A stretch of DNA of 64,000 nucleotides from Mycocentrospora acerina (GCA_022701365.1 JAKUHH010000072.1:434001-498000), one strand, 5' to 3'; positions 46,128 to 58,892 are shown, numbered from the stretch's first letter. A program made the numbers and translations. Notes: a model not told the origin generated them from the sequence alone.

Positions 46128-47189
46128 ATGAAGACTACTCAGGATATCATCGCACGACAATCTCGCCCTCAGCGCAACTCTACTTGGAATCCAAAAACGC
46201 GTGACTGGCGTTATAAAACTGGTGTATTTCGGCATGACGACTTTGATGGCGCGCCAAAAGATCGTTCAGTTTGGGACAAGCTCGACTTCGACTATCAGGC
46301 GAGTAGCAATACAATAAGTAGAGCTAGCACTGCGAGTGAGACAGACTGGCAAACCATTATGTCGCCCGAGAACACGCCAAAGCACAGGAAAATGGAAAGT
46401 TCCACTGCATTGCCTACTCCAATCACGGTGATATCACTGTCTAGTTCTGTGACAATGTACGATCGCATCCAAGCAACAGTGCAGGACAGAGGAAGAGCAA
46501 GTTACAAGGCAGTCAGATTGTTTGTTCGATTGCTCTTCACAAGTGGCCACATTACTGCTTTGCAGCGCATCGTCGCCAACGAGAATATTCTCTCGTCAGT
46601 ATCGGCCCTCATCCAGACACCGGACAGAGAGCGCTTGTCTGAGCCACTAGCGCGCACTCGCACACCGAAATCAATGCACACACCAAATCTCCCATATTCC
46701 ACATGTACAACCCTAGATCCATGGATCGACGAGACACTCACATCTAATATGAAAGCAAGACGGTGCAGATTAGAACTCAACCTCGCCACAAAGACGGTGA
46801 AACCGCACATTGAACTATCAATACGACACGTCCTCACCTTCCCCTTTGTTGCCATGCATAGCCTTGTGAGCGAGGCACTGAGGATGGGGATCCAGAGGGC
46901 GGAGAAACGACAATGCAATGTAGATCAAGCTCGCCACACTTCTGTCTACAAACATAAGGAGAAAGAGAGCAAACCACAAAACGGTGTTCCCACAGTCCAA
47001 GTCGGCACACCTATGAGCACCTTTCATGTCTCACCGCATAATCAGACATGGTTTGCGTCTTCTCCGTCAAGCTGCGATGCGCAGGATCCCTTAACACCCT
47101 GTCCAATGCCGCGTGTTTTTACACCAAATGGTCCTCGTGGGCACCATAATTTCTCGATGGAAGATGAATATGCGTATGTGCGTAAATAG
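46128..47189 (+). CDS. Hypothetical protein
   Basis: Single open frame of 353 residues with an ATG start (MKTTQDIIARQSRPQRN). I do not recognise it. The sequence is basic, rich in Ser, Thr, Arg and Pro, and largely disordered in look, with one helical segment (YKAVRLFVRLLFTSGHITAL) in the middle. There is no signal peptide and no clear membrane helix. A CT-rich leader and a start codon preceded by CAACTTC support real expression. It may be a lineage-specific gene. Confidence 0.5.
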   Translation: MKTTQDIIARQSRPQRNSTWNPKTRDWRYKTGVFRHDDFDGAPKDRSVWDKLDFDYQASSNTISRASTASETDWQTIMSPENTPKHRKMESSTALPTPITVISLSSSVTMYDRIQATVQDRGRASYKAVRLFVRLLFTSGHITALQRIVANENILSSVSALIQTPDRERLSEPLARTRTPKSMHTPNLPYSTCTTLDPWIDETLTSNMKARRCRLELNLATKTVKPHIELSIRHVLTFPFVAMHSLVSEALRMGIQRAEKRQCNVDQARHTSVYKHKEKESKPQNGVPTVQVGTPMSTFHVSPHNQTWFASSPSSCDAQDPLTPCPMPRVFTPNGPRGHHNFSMEDEYAYVRK

Positions 47190-48502
47190 CGCGGTAGAGC
47201 GATGGTGCGGTGCGGGCGGAATTGCGAACTGGGACTTGTGAGGTTCAAGTAGAGTAATTGGTTGGTAGGATTAGAGTGGAATGGGTGTTGAATGGATCTG
47301 GAGTTATTGATAAATAGAATTGGGTGGTAGACATTGAGATGCTGATTTGAAAAACATCATTGTACACAGGCTCATAAAACCGGGAAGAGTGTCTTTGGAA
47401 ACTAATTCTTCTGTAGCGATTAGTTGCCAAAACGCCTGGATCAGGTCAACTATCATTGGTTGGTGTGAATGGGGGCACTTATGGCGTGAGCTTGCTTGAA
47501 GTCGCTGATTCCGTACGATCCACATGTCTAGAGAGTAGCAGGTGAGACTTTGGAGAGGGAAGGATAACGGGCAAAAATACTTCACGTCAAAGTATTATAA
47601 CCCCCAGAAAGGACTTAGTAAGGAATTGACTTCTTACTTCTAAGCTGCTAAATATTACTAGTTTCTGGCAAGCCCAAGCGAGTGAGGTAGTCGTCTCGTC
47701 GAAATTGGCCAGACCGGGAAGACCCTCACGCATTAGCGCCACAAAAACAGATCTTCCGAGGCCGCGATCAACGCTTTTGTTGCCGAGTTTCCGAATGCAG
47801 TAGTTTTTCAGATTGAAATATGCGAACTACATGGATAGCGGTGAAACGGGTTGTGGCAAACCACGGTACTGGGACTGGTGGTATATTGAGGTGGGGAGAC
47901 TGCCGGAAGCACGTGAGGTTCCTGTGTGCAGAGCTTGAAGGATGTGACGAACGAATGGTCTGGAGCATTTCAGACGACGGGAGAAGGATTATGTGAACGG
48001 TGGAGAAGGACCTTGTTATATTTTGGAGGGCTGCATATTGTTGATTGAATAGATATCAGCCTTCACCAGCTGTCTTCAATGCAACCACACATTGTGGTCC
48101 GCCAACATGCAACAAACACAGCCTATCAGTGCTATGCCTCTATTCTCTCTGATTCGAATACTGCGCATGTCGGTGTCAGCCAAAGGTTGCCTGCGTAGAT
48201 GGATCGAGACGCTCGGGCCGTGGCGATTGGCGGCAGGGATGGGGCTCCTGATGAATGACGCTCAACGGCCAGAAGGCTAGACGGCTGCTCATCTTGGGCC
48301 AGGCCACGACCTTGCTTTCCCAGCAACACGCTCGTCCAGCTGTCGCGGCTGCCTCTCGTTTGTGCGTAGCAGTTTCTACGTGCCTGGATTGAATCTTCCC
48401 ATGTGTATTGTATAGCGTGCATGTCTTGTAGTTTGTAATACCCCACAGCGACAGTGGTAAACGAACCCGCGCGTCGACCGCGACATACATAGGAGAGGTT
48501 CA
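47190..48502. other. Intergenic region before the Spo71-like gene
   Basis: About 1.3 kb with no supported gene; frames on both strands are short and featureless. It includes the promoter and leader of the gene starting at 48503. Confidence 0.4.
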
Positions 48503-51500
48503 ATGTCGGACTCGGCACTGCACCACCAGCATTCATGGCACCAGCTGCCTGATCTTGGGACCTTGTCGCAAGACTCGTATACTGCGCACAAACTGGTAAT
48601 TCACGTTGTTACCTGCGAGGCGGGACAGGCGCGCTAATTGCACCAGAAACATGCGACCCCAGAACATCTGTACCTCACGTCGAGGCGCTTCTTCATAGGG
48701 CCCATCCCCGTACGCACATGACTCCCTTCAATGCATATATGCCTGTTCCACACTCATACGTAGTCCTAGACAGGCTGGCTGAACAAAAATCGACGTGACT
48801 GGTACAAGCACCACCTGCACATCAACTACTCGAGTCGCGCAGCCACCTTTTCTACGAATCCACGTGAGGTGCGCCAACGACGACTCAGCGGCCAAGAAGG
48901 TCCCAGCGCCGCTGCTCTCTTTCAGCGCAGCTTCATACAGCCTGAGGAGGTCGACGTCGAAGACGAGGAAGGCGCGAGGGATGTACACAGCAGTGGCGCG
49001 AATGGCACAGCGACAGCAACCACGGCGACACCCCGAGGGTCAGAACAGGGAGGCGACCTAACGCCCGGTACCGAGGAGGACGAGTTTGTAGACGCGCCCT
49101 CAGAGCCAGAGGATGACGGGGATCTGCGCGTCTATACCCATGAGGAAGGCCCGTACGACCCAAACATCAGGCAGACGCCACGTCGATCAAGCACCAAGTC
49201 CTTCGTCACCGCTTCTTCAGTCCCTGCTCCCACAAACGAAGACGACGAAGATGGTGACGACATTGTTGAAGAGGCACAGAACGAGGTCCCGCCCGGGGAA
49301 GAGCAGGAGGAGGCACAGGCAAGTGGCTTACATGTTCCTACCAGCCAAGAGGGGGGATATTTCAAGTCCTCAGGCAAAAGAGTAGTTTCCCCTGTACAAA
49401 GCTATGCACCAGCATCCACTCTTGGAGCGGGCTCGGTAGCCGCCGAGTCGACTTCGTCTTTGCTGCACGAAGCTGACGTGACAAAGGCACCAGTATATAC
49501 TGAAGTTGATCCCAGACCTATATCAAGAGGTATTCTAGCGCGGGTCAGGGGGAGATCAGAAACGGGTCCATCTGATGCAGGGCCTTCCAACACCACAGAT
49601 GCCGAAGCAGAGAATTTGCCGCGCAGAAAGTCCAATATCCGTAACCTCGTCAAGTTCGATATTCCAGAAGACTCGAAGCGCGCCAAGGTCCAACTTCAGG
49701 CCAAACGTGCGCAAATGACTGTTCAGCGTACGCCCTCGAAGCTAAGACGACGAAAGATCAAAGATGGCCTTGTGGTGAAGATGGAGCGCATGCTTGTGCG
49801 GGTTGACGCTGCTACTGGAGCAGTGCCTGACGATTTTGATGAGAACGCCAACCAGCGAGTCATCTCTAGGGTCAAAGACACATGGCGAGAGTACATGATT
49901 GTTTGTCGGCACAGTCATTCTGGCGAGGCCGACTTTGTGCTCCAGTTGTACAAGACGCGAGTGAGTTTCAGCCATTATATGGCAATCCTCGATACTGACC
50001 CCATCCTAGGTTATTCAAGAGATTGAAAAGATTGGAGCAGGCAAAAAAGCTGCATATGAAATTCCTCTTGGACGCAAATTATGCAGTCTCAACTTGTACT
50101 CCTCGTTGGACAAGTCGATAGTCGTCTCGATGCCTGATTCACATGGCAGTTTAATCTTTATCATGCAGGGCCGAACTTCTGCAAACGCTGTGGAGTGGTA
50201 CACATTTATGCGTAGCATAATGGGTTGGCGTCGAAGTTCTGAGCTGCAGATTAGCATTCCAGACATGAGCCTCAGTGTGCAAATCGCCAACCCCTTTGCG
50301 AAGATTGAAGCATCGCACGCCGAAGCCCAGAATGCGGAGAATGCAGAGGAAGCAATGTTGAAAACTATGAAAGAAGAGGAGGTTGTAGTTGAAGTGCTCA
50401 TCCGGCGCTGCCTGGATCAATTGCATGACGCACCTGAATGGGCGGCGGTGCTTGATTCCTGGATCAAAGACCAGCGAATTGGGCTCGCATGGAAGCGATA
50501 TGATCGATTGGAGTGGATTCACGGAGCCAATGAGCGCAAGATGTATGGCACAATTGCCATGCTGAAAACACATGATCTTGAGCTCCGGCCTAAGATTCAC
50601 TATCCTACGACTGCGGTAACGCGCAAGAAACACAAGACTCTTACTGAACCACCTCCCGTGGAAGGATTTCTCATTAGGTTGACTGGACAGAGTGGACGAG
50701 CGAGACGCTTGGGACTGATGTATCACAAGCAACTGTACTTTGCGAGCCACGATCAGTACTTCATTTTTTCGCGGCCGACAAAGGCCACGCCGCCCCCTCC
50801 GCCAAAGCACTCGGCTTTTTGTACTCCGACGGTTCCCACAACGCAAGCTATTGCGGATAGCATACCTGACAGTTGGGCAGTTAATCCATACCCCTTGAAG
50901 GACAACCATGTTGAATGGCTACTACCGGGCCATACAGGCACACCGGAGACAAAGAGGTTGCATGATGCAGAAGCAGTAGATGAAGCGGAACGCAAGGGGC
51001 AGAACCTGCTCAATTGTGATGGATACATTGACTTGGCAAATGTGGTCAAGGTTCGCAAAGCTCGGCTGGGTGCCAGTCCTGTTGACGATGATCTTGAATC
51101 GGGTTCAGATGTCGACTTTGATGAAGAGGTAGATAACTCCAGAACTGAAGATGGTGCTACGAGAGATGTCGATTTGAGTCGAGCCTTTGAACTAGTGATG
51201 AAGAATGGCTTGGTCATTCGCTTACAGGTTTGTTGTATTCTTCACTTTACATACCACAATTGTTGACAACGAACTCAGGCAGCCGACAAAGCTCGTCGTA
51301 AAGAATGGATCCAGCACCTTCGTGCACTAGTAAAGTACTGGAAACACCGCACCGCTGCCGACATTGCCCTCTACAAAGTTACTCGCAGTCGTAATCTAAG
51401 CGCCCTCAATGTTGACGAGGAAGCCGAGGCCTACGTAGGGCAGTTTGCTCGGAAATGGGAGGTCACACAATCTTTCGCTTCACCGCAGCTGTACAACATG

Positions 51501-52124
51501 TGCGGCATTGCCTGCTGCCGCAGCATCCACATGAGCGGCATGCTGTATCGCAAACCTCGCATACACGCCCCGTTTACTCGCTCCAATGTGATCCTCACCG
51601 CCGGCACGTTAGTCATGTTCCGCGACGTCCTTCGATCGAAGACGGGCAAACAGCTCAACCACATCCATCACGAGCGCATTGCAAATCTCGATCTCAAAGA
51701 CTGCTACATCTACTCGGGACTCCTCACCGAGTCTGACCTCCTCTACCAAAACCAAACCTTTGATGCCAATAGACCTGGCCACAACGCCCTTCCCCGTATC
51801 TACCTCGGAGATGGCTGGACTAGCACTGACGAAGACGTCATGACCACCTTTGTCATCTGGCACGGCAAAGCAAAGAGCTGGTTCCGGGCGGAAGAAGGTG
51901 CGGGCGGTGGGGAGCAAGAGAGGAAAGAGGGGAAGACGACAAAATTGAAGAGGGTAGCGAAGCTTGGTAGTAAAGGGCGGAGTCTAGTCTTCCGCGCGAG
52001 GAGTCGCGCCGAGCGGGATCACTGGGTGTTGGCGTTGCAGAATGAGATTGAGCGTGTGAGAGGGGATGCAGCGGATTTCAGGATTGAAGAGAGTGTCGAG
52101 GTGAAGGAAGGCGAGCGATTGTAA
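48503..52124 (+). CDS. Spo71/Mug56-like PH-domain protein
   Basis: Five exons, 48503..48595, 48647..48709, 48770..49960, 50010..51227 and 51279..52124, give 1136 residues; introns are 49-60 nt. The short exons 1 and 2 encode MSDSALHHQHSWHQLPDLG and, across the second junction, LTSRRFFIGPIP then TGWLNKNRRDWYKHHLHIN, a start typical of this family. A long acidic, disordered region follows (about 90-330). PH-type folds are visible from about 360 (KDGLVVKMERMLVRV), at 666-890 (VEGFLIRLTGQSGRARRLGL) and near 935-1125 (MSGMLYRKPRIHAPF onward). Yeast Spo71 and fission yeast Mug56 act at the prospore membrane; the role outside yeasts is probably lipid-membrane signalling. Codon use and introns look like a conserved gene. 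Confidence 0.8.
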
Positions 52125-52653
52125 ACAAGGGAAAGGAGGAGGAGGAAAAAAGGAGTAATGGCCTGTTGGGTAGGGTGATTCATGGATACTAACTGTGTTG
52201 GTCGAGGTTGAGTACCGTATTACTGAAACGCACATAGTATCGCGTTTAATGTCTACTACTATTTTCATTACTCGTTGGCTTTTCGGCGGAGTGAGTCTCG
52301 GGCACGCAATAATAGGGCAAGACAATGAAATAAGCGAGCATGTGCTTGATTTTCTTCCGAGACGAGCAAACGAACGAACTGCCTACACTTGACTATCGTA
52401 GGTGATTTATCTCTAGTACACATGCGAGTCAAGTCGTACGTCTGTTGTCTCTCCCCACCTGCACACCAGCTTCTCAGTCGGTCAAGTAATTGATACCTTC
52501 TTACTGTCCCGTGCATCATCATTTGTCATTATCAATTTTCTTCGTAGCTAACATAGCGGTGTCGTGGAAGATTAAATCATCGTCGTCGCTGGTATTGTTT
52601 CCATTGCTGTCGTCGTCGTCGTCGGCGGCGGCCGTCCCGTAAGTCGGTTAGGC
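52125..52653. other. Convergent intergenic region
   Basis: About 0.5 kb between two gene ends, containing a GTC/GGC triplet repeat near 52609-52631. No gene is seen. Confidence 0.45.
52609..52631. repeat. GTC/GGC triplet microsatellite
   Basis: Five GTC units followed by GGC units, just past the stop codon of the leftward wall-protein gene, so probably in its 3' untranslated region. Confidence 0.8.
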
Positions 52654-53421
52654 TTAGGCACCGAGAAGAATAGCCCCCGTGACTGTGAAGAGAAGGCCTA
52701 GCATCGTTTTGGTCGAGAGGCTACGGTATTGAGTGCCAGGCGCGCTGTTGGTAGGTGTTTCGGAGTGGGGTGGAGGTGTGGAGGTGGATATGGGGGTGAA
52801 AGTCGTGGGTGTGAGCACAGTGGGAGTGCTTGTGGAGTGGTTGGTTGTGCTAGTGAAAGAGGGGAAGGACGAGGTGGTAGAGTTGTTGGTAAGGAGGGGA
52901 GAGTTGGAGGATTGTATCGTAGAGTTTGTGATTGATATGGAAGTAGAGTCTAGGACGATGGGGAGGTTGGTTAAGAGGCGGAGGGTAATTGTGCTGCTGA
53001 GATCTACGACGGTGGTGCTTTCAGCTGGAGTAGTGGTGGTGTTGTTGTTGTTGCTGATGTCGCTGATGGAAAAAGCTGAAGTGATGGTCACGGCGGAGGT
53101 GACGGTTGTGGTGGAGGTGACGAAGACGGTGGTGTCGATGGTCGTCATAATCGGAGGCACCTCGATAGAAGACAGCTCGGTTGAGAAGACGCTGGTAGTA
53201 GACAAATCGATGGTGGAGCTGGCGACGGAAGAAATGGTAGCTTCAGAACCAGCGTTGAAGGGAATGCCGATGTTTCCAATAGCTACTTCGACACCTAGAC
53301 CACGTGGACCAACTTGTCCTACAGTACCGGTGCCGATACCGATGTAAGGGGAGATGGGGATGCTGGCATAGGCCGTGGTGGTGAAGAGTGTCAGGAGCAT
53401 GGGAAGGAACGAAGCGTGCAT
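52654..53421 (-). CDS. Ser/Thr-rich secreted wall protein, probably GPI-anchored
   Basis: Single exon, 255 residues from the Met that begins a clear signal peptide (MHASFLPMLLTLFTTTAYA). A short segment (IPISPYIGIGTGTVGQVGPR) is followed by about 170 residues dominated by Ser, Thr and Asn, a likely heavily O-glycosylated stalk with several NXT/NXS sequons. The C-terminus (TKTMLGLLFTVTGAILLGA) is a hydrophobic GPI-type signal without a charged tail. The frame continues upstream of this Met without evidence of coding. A 204-codon frame on the other strand is a shadow. No enzymatic domain is present; a structural wall role is inferred. Confidence 0.75.
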   Translation of the reverse strand: MHASFLPMLLTLFTTTAYASIPISPYIGIGTGTVGQVGPRGLGVEVAIGNIGIPFNAGSEATISSVASSTIDLSTTSVFSTELSSIEVPPIMTTIDTTVFVTSTTTVTSAVTITSAFSISDISNNNNTTTTPAESTTVVDLSSTITLRLLTNLPIVLDSTSISITNSTIQSSNSPLLTNNSTTSSFPSFTSTTNHSTSTPTVLTPTTFTPISTSTPPPHSETPTNSAPGTQYRSLSTKTMLGLLFTVTGAILLGA

Positions 53422-54608
53422 GTTTGCTGAATAGAAGATGGTTGGTGGGATGTAGTGTTTGGGCAGGAATTTAGTTGAGACTTGGGTGTATAGTTGGTTG
53501 TTTTTTGGGAGGAAAGAGAGAGACAGAGATGTTTTGAGAGCTTTTTGTGCCAAGAAGCAGTTGGTGGGAGAATAGGAGACAAGCAGTGAAAGCCAGGGAA
53601 AGTCGGTTAATCTGCAAATTGAGTGAAAGAGGAGAGTAGGAGGGGCATGTTAGGTTGTGTCGTGGACACATTGGCAAATGGTTCTGAGAATGAAAGCTTA
53701 TGATGAGAGTGTTTAGTACAGGACCTTGATTGTGTAACAGCGTCTTGGAAGACTTTTAATAAACAAACTGTTGATCATAGCCGTACTTTCTGTGCTTGCG
53801 AATATAAATCTCTTACACGGCCGCCACCTCTCCACCTGATAACAACAGAATGAAGCATGAAATCACCAAATACGCCATGTCGACTTTTGAAAGCCCGGCT
53901 ATGAGGTTGAGCCTGGACGTAGAACTCACTAAGCTGTGCTAATTCACGCGTGTGTTGACTGGCAGCACGAGCTAGGACAGTTTTTTGAGCGGCTATTCAA
54001 CAAATTCTAGGAAGACTCCACAGGAATTTTCTCTTCTGTGGTGACTAGAAACAGAAACACATGAATGGACAGAATATAGATATTTGGGAGAGTAGGTATG
54101 TTGGTAGTGGTTTAGAGTGAATGGTAAACAGCTAAAGTTATCGTTGATAGTAGAATAGGATGTACATGCAGAGGGCAAACTCATGTAGATGGCAAACTCG
54201 TGTAGACATGGCTACATTAGAGCCTTATTATAACAAGGAAGAGAAGAGAAGGGAGACTGAGAATGTCAGAGAGCGGAAAGACACCAGAAGTTAGGAGCGA
54301 TAGACGCTACTCCATATGAGGCTAGAGCGTGTGTGAATCTTGGCATCGACCGCGGGGCGAGTCACACAAAACTTTGAGTCACGGCGACGGCCAACACATT
54401 TGAGCGTTCCGTGAGATCACCGAGCACATTCCCCGTATACGCTGAGATCCGCCTGCGCCATCTCGTACGACTCGCATCGCCGAATCGACCCCCCGCACGT
54501 CACGCACACAAACGAGGATCAGAATACCCCACATCGACTTGGACACAGTCGAGCAACCTCACCCAACACACCCCTTCGAACAAGTGCAGGAGCACACACA
54601 CGCACATC
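53422..54608. other. Divergent intergenic region, wall protein to eIF2-alpha
   Basis: About 1.2 kb with no supported gene. The last 200 bp are the C-rich leader of the eIF2-alpha gene. Confidence 0.45.
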
Positions 54609-55707
54609 ATGTCTCTCACAAACTGCCGGTTCTATGAGGAGAAGTACCCGGAGGTGGAGAGCTTCGTCATGGTGAATGTCAAGCAGATTGCAGAGATGGG
54701 CGCATACGTCAAGCTGCTCGAATATGGTGGGTTTGGGCCGCGGCGCCGTCTGCTCGCAACCCCGGCTGATTTCTGGCAGACAACATCGACGGCATGATTC
54801 TGCTCTCGGAGCTGTCGCGACGACGTATCCGATCCATCCAGAAGCTCATTCGCGTGGGCCGCAACGAAGTCGTCGTCGTGCTGCGTGTGGACAAGGACAA
54901 GGGCTACATTGATCTGTCCAAGCGCCGAGTGTCGCCCGAGGACATTGTCAAGTGCGAGGAGCGGTACAACAAGTCCAAGATGGTGCACAGCATCATGCGC
55001 CACGTCGCCGAGAAGACGCAGACGCCCATTGAGGAGATTTACCAGACGATTGGGTGGCCGCTGAACAAGAAGTACGGCCATGCTATTGACGCGTTCAAGC
55101 TCAGCATCACCAACCCCGAGGTGTGGAAGGACGTGACGTTCACAAACGATGTTGTGCGCGACGAGCTGCAGAGCTACATTGGCAAGAGGCTGACGCCGCA
55201 GCCGACCAAGGTGCGGTCAGACATTGAGGGTATGGAACGCTTGTGCATGTCGCATGGGAAAGACTGCTAACGTGTGCAGTCACTTGCTTTGGCTACGAGG
55301 GCATCGACGCCGTCAAGGAGGCGCTGCGACGCGCAGAGGCCAAGAACACACCCGACAACCAGGTCAAGGTCAAGCTTGTGTCGCCACCTCTCTACGGTAT
55401 GTATCAGAAGACTGTCCAGGTATGACAGGCGCTAACGCTTACAGTTCTCACCTCGACATGTCTCGACAAGAGCGCCGGTATCTCGACCCTCGAGCAGGCC
55501 ATTGTCGACATCACGGAGAGCATCAAGAAGGCAGGCGGTGACTGCCAGGTCAAGATGGCACCCAGGGCGGTTACGGAGAACGACGACGCCGAGCTCGCAG
55601 CGCTCATGGAGAAGCGCGAGCGCGAGAACCAGCAGGTCAGCGGCGACGAGGACGAGAGCACGAGCGACGAGGGCGAGGTTGGCGGCGTGACCGAGGCCGA
55701 TGCTTAG
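54609..55707 (+). CDS. SUI2: Translation initiation factor eIF2 alpha subunit
   Basis: Four exons, 54609..54726, 54780..55229, 55280..55396 and 55445..55707, give 315 residues; introns are 48-53 nt, and all junctions share the same phase. eIF2 delivers initiator Met-tRNA to the 40S ribosome. The S1 domain starts MSLTNCRFYEEKYPEVE, and the stress-kinase target is Ser52 counting Met (conventional Ser51) in LLSELSRRRIRSI. The helical and alpha-beta domains follow (KMVHSIMRHVAEKT; VTCFGYEGIDAVKEALR). The C-terminus is acidic, as usual. Phosphorylation by Gcn2 is expected to link this factor to amino-acid starvation. Confidence 0.97.
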
Positions 55708-56272
55708 ACGACATTTGTACACGAATGATTATGACGGGGCATTGTCAAAAGTGGAAATCCGGCGTTTGGGGCTCGATTTGAGGCGACTCTCGAGCGTGTC
55801 CATGGCACAGTTTGACATGTACAGCATTTCCATCTTGGCCGGGAATTCTTCCAAATAGGGATGATGTAGAGATTTCCGAGTATACATTGAGCTGAATTAA
55901 ACTGAACGGGACTGAACGGGACTAAGCTGAGCTGAACTGGATTGGACTGAAGTCGACCGAAATGCACTTAACTAAACTCGCTCGATGCTCGCGTTCACAT
56001 GCACGGGGTCACGCGACATGCTGTGGGACGGCTGCATGCGGAAGCATGGGCCAAGGACTATGACGATCGGGGACAGCTAACAGCGGGTTCATCCAACTTT
56101 TGCGAACAACGGCTGCCAACACTAGCAGGTTTCAGCTGAAGAGATTCCTTATTGGTGCATCCATATAACTAGGCGCCTTCCTCGGGGCATTGTAGCTGTT
56201 GTGAATTCTCGACGTGCCTTATCAAGCCCGTAACTTTCCCAAGCTCACGGAAGCTCCACCACCACCACCATC
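55708..56272. other. Intergenic region, eIF2-alpha to Yvc1
   Basis: About 0.56 kb. A degenerate run of CTGAAC/GGACT units lies at 55888-55965; the rest shows nothing. Confidence 0.45.
55888..55965. repeat. Degenerate CTGAA-type short tandem repeat
   Basis: Repeated variants of GGACTGAAC, GAGCTGAACT and similar units follow the eIF2-alpha stop. The copies are imperfect, so the boundaries are approximate. Confidence 0.6.
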
Positions 56273-58392
56273 ATGGTTCACTGGGGCAGGCTGATTAACG
56301 CAGACGGTGGCGACAGGCGACACAGAATGGCCGACGAAGCCAACGCGCGTATGTCTTTGTCGATGCGTGCCAGCCGTCAGCGTACTAACAAGCTGCAAAA
56401 GTGCTTCCAACGCGTCGCGAACGTCTTCCACCGCCGCCCATTGACCCCAAGATAGTCACCAAGATTGCATTGCGCCTCAAGCACCAGATCGAGCAAGTGA
56501 TCCCGTGCGAGCTCGACGAGGAGTCGGTCACCAAGTCGCACAGCCCCATCATCACCCACGATGTGCTGGAGACGGCCAAGCTGGCGGGTGGAGAGGAGCA
56601 CAGGGCCTGTGTTGTCTACTGCTTGCTGGTCGTAAAGAAGTGGTTCAGGGTGTGTGCAGTGTATTTTTATTTTACTACCATCACATTTCAATTGGGCTTC
56701 AGAGCTGACATTTGCAGGGCCAATCCATCGCTGAGCTATGGGACGCCGACCTGCACGATGTGCGCGCTGTTGCTGCTGAGATCATGGCCAAGCGCCTGAT
56801 TGAGGCTGAGGAGGACATGGACTACCTGTTTGAGGAGGTGCTACTCAAGAGATACTCGACCCTTGTCGATGGCGAGCCCACCGCACCCACCAATGCCATT
56901 GAGAAAGCCGTTGATCTTCACGCCGTGACGGTCATTGGATCGTCGGGCTACCAAAAATGTATTTCGTACTTGTGGCGCGGATGGATTGTCCAGGACGACG
57001 AAGATCCAAGCCGTTTCATCCCCTTTGAAAACAAGACAAACACAAACTACTGGGCGCATCTTGACCCGGACCGCATGCGCGTCCCCCGCTACCAGAACTG
57101 GGTGCAGATTGGCATTTCTATTTTGTTCCTGGCACTTTACACTGGCGCTATCAACACTATCAACCCCAAGGGTGACTTGGATATTGTCGAGGGCTTGCTG
57201 TACATCTTCACGCTCGGCTTCATCTGCGACGAGGCCAACAAGTTCTGGAAAGTCGGCCGTTTCTACATCTCCTTCTGGAACATGTTCAACAGCACCCTCT
57301 ACGCCATGCTTACCGTCTCCTTTGTCATGCGCATGGTGTCATACACCAAACACGACCTCGAACGCGAGAAGTATAACAGACTAAGCTACGATTTCCTCGC
57401 TTTTACAGCACCAATGTTCTGGATGCGACTGCTGCTGTATCTGGATACGTTCCGCTTCTTCGGCGCCATGCTGGTCGTGCTGAAGGTCATGATGCGCGAG
57501 TCTCTCATCTTCTTCGCGCTGTTGATTGTCGTCATGGTTGGTTTCTTCCAAGCCTTCATCGGCATGGATGTTGCCGAAAACAATCTGGTAGACGATGCTT
57601 TCTTCATCCTTCAAGCCATGTTGAACGCTGTCATGCAGAGCCCTGACTTTGACGGCTTCGACCATTTCTCCGTGAGTCCTGTCCTTTCCACCCTTCAACT
57701 GGCTAAACACTAACCTCCCCTCTCAGCCGCCCTTTGGCATCATCCTCTACTACATCTTTACCTTTGTTGTCATGGTCATCCTGCTCAACATCCTCATCGC
57801 ACTCTACAACTCTGCGTACGAAGACATCACCGAGAACGCCATTGACGAATACATGGCCCTCTTCTCCCAAAAGACGATGCAATTTGTGCGCGCGCCCGAC
57901 GAAAACGTCTTCATCGCGCCCTTTAACCTCATCGAAATGTTCTTCCTCATCCTCCCCTTTGAATGGTGGATGTCGGACGCACGCTACGAGAAACTAAACG
58001 ACTACGTCATGGCTATCATCTACTCCCCTCTGCTCGTCATCACCGCTGCGCTCGAGCAAAAGGAAGCGCGCGTCGTGCGCGACAACCGCCGCAGGGGCGA
58101 AGAGGACGAGGACAAGACCCACGAGTGGGAGCAGGTCCTGCACGAATGCGACTTTGAGGCCGATGGCTGGGACAAGAAGGTCCAGGCCTCGAAGCCAAAC
58201 GTTGAGTTCGACACGGCGGTGCTAGAGGTCAGGAAGCTGCGCGAGGAGGTTGGCGAGCTCAAGACGCTGCTGTATGCGCTGACGGAGAAGACGTGGGGCG
58301 GGGATACCCTCGAGGGAAGTAAGTTTGGCAAGTTGGCTGAGAGCGGCGAGAGCAGCAAGGAGGGTGGGAGTGGGAGTGGAAGGGAGGAGTAG
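56273..58392 (+). CDS. YVC1: Vacuolar TRP-type calcium channel Yvc1
   Basis: Four exons, 56273..56348, 56402..56649, 56718..57671 and 57727..58392, give 647 residues, close to the yeast protein (675). Yvc1 releases calcium from the vacuole on osmotic or mechanical stimulus. A cytosolic N-terminus (ALRLKHQIEQVIP; KKWFRGQSIAELWDADLHDV) precedes a TRP core: QIGISILFLALYTGAI, GLLYIFTLGFICDEANKF, SFWNMFNSTLYAMLTVSFVM, APMFWMRLLLYLDTFRFFG, SLIFFALLIVVMVGFF, a pore region with DDAFFILQAM, and ILYYIFTFVVMVILLNILIA. The C-terminus is acidic with a short coiled coil (VLEVRKLREEVGELKTLL). A second Met (residue 19) is an alternative start. Confidence 0.94.
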
Positions 58393-58892
58393 TGGAAAAT
58401 GGTGGATTGAGTAGGTAGGTAGGAGGAGGTGGGGAGATTCTACATTGGGGGAGGGGGGTTTTTTAGGGTTCGACAGGGTGATGGTATCAATTTGACGCGT
58501 TTCACGCGTGTTGGGTGGTCATCTTGAACAGAACAGAGGGATTTCTTTTCCAAAAAAAAAAGATATGTTCCCTAAGCTTATGATATCAATCTACTTCATC
58601 TTATTCTTCTTCTTCTTCTTTTCTTTTCTCCCTCAATTCTCTTCCTGTCCTTGGCATAAATTACCATTTCCTTTGTGTGTGTGTGGCCTGTGTTTGATCT
58701 AATTTCCCATCTCACAACAACTCATTTTCAATAGAGTGCTTAGATCTGCGTGGGCTAAGGCAAGTGAGAGACTAAGTTAAGTATATGAATAGGTTAGTGA
58801 GTGGATTTAATCTACCCTGATTAAAATCACGGTCAAACACAAAAGTCTCTTCTTGCGACTCAGAGCGTAACATGCAAAAGAGTTGAAGGAGG

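Noticed and set aside
50151..50909. 252-codon minus-strand frame
   Set aside because: Antisense to the Spo71-like exon 4, no motif.
52733..53347. 204-codon plus-strand frame, Val-rich
   Set aside because: Antisense shadow of the Ser/Thr-rich wall protein.
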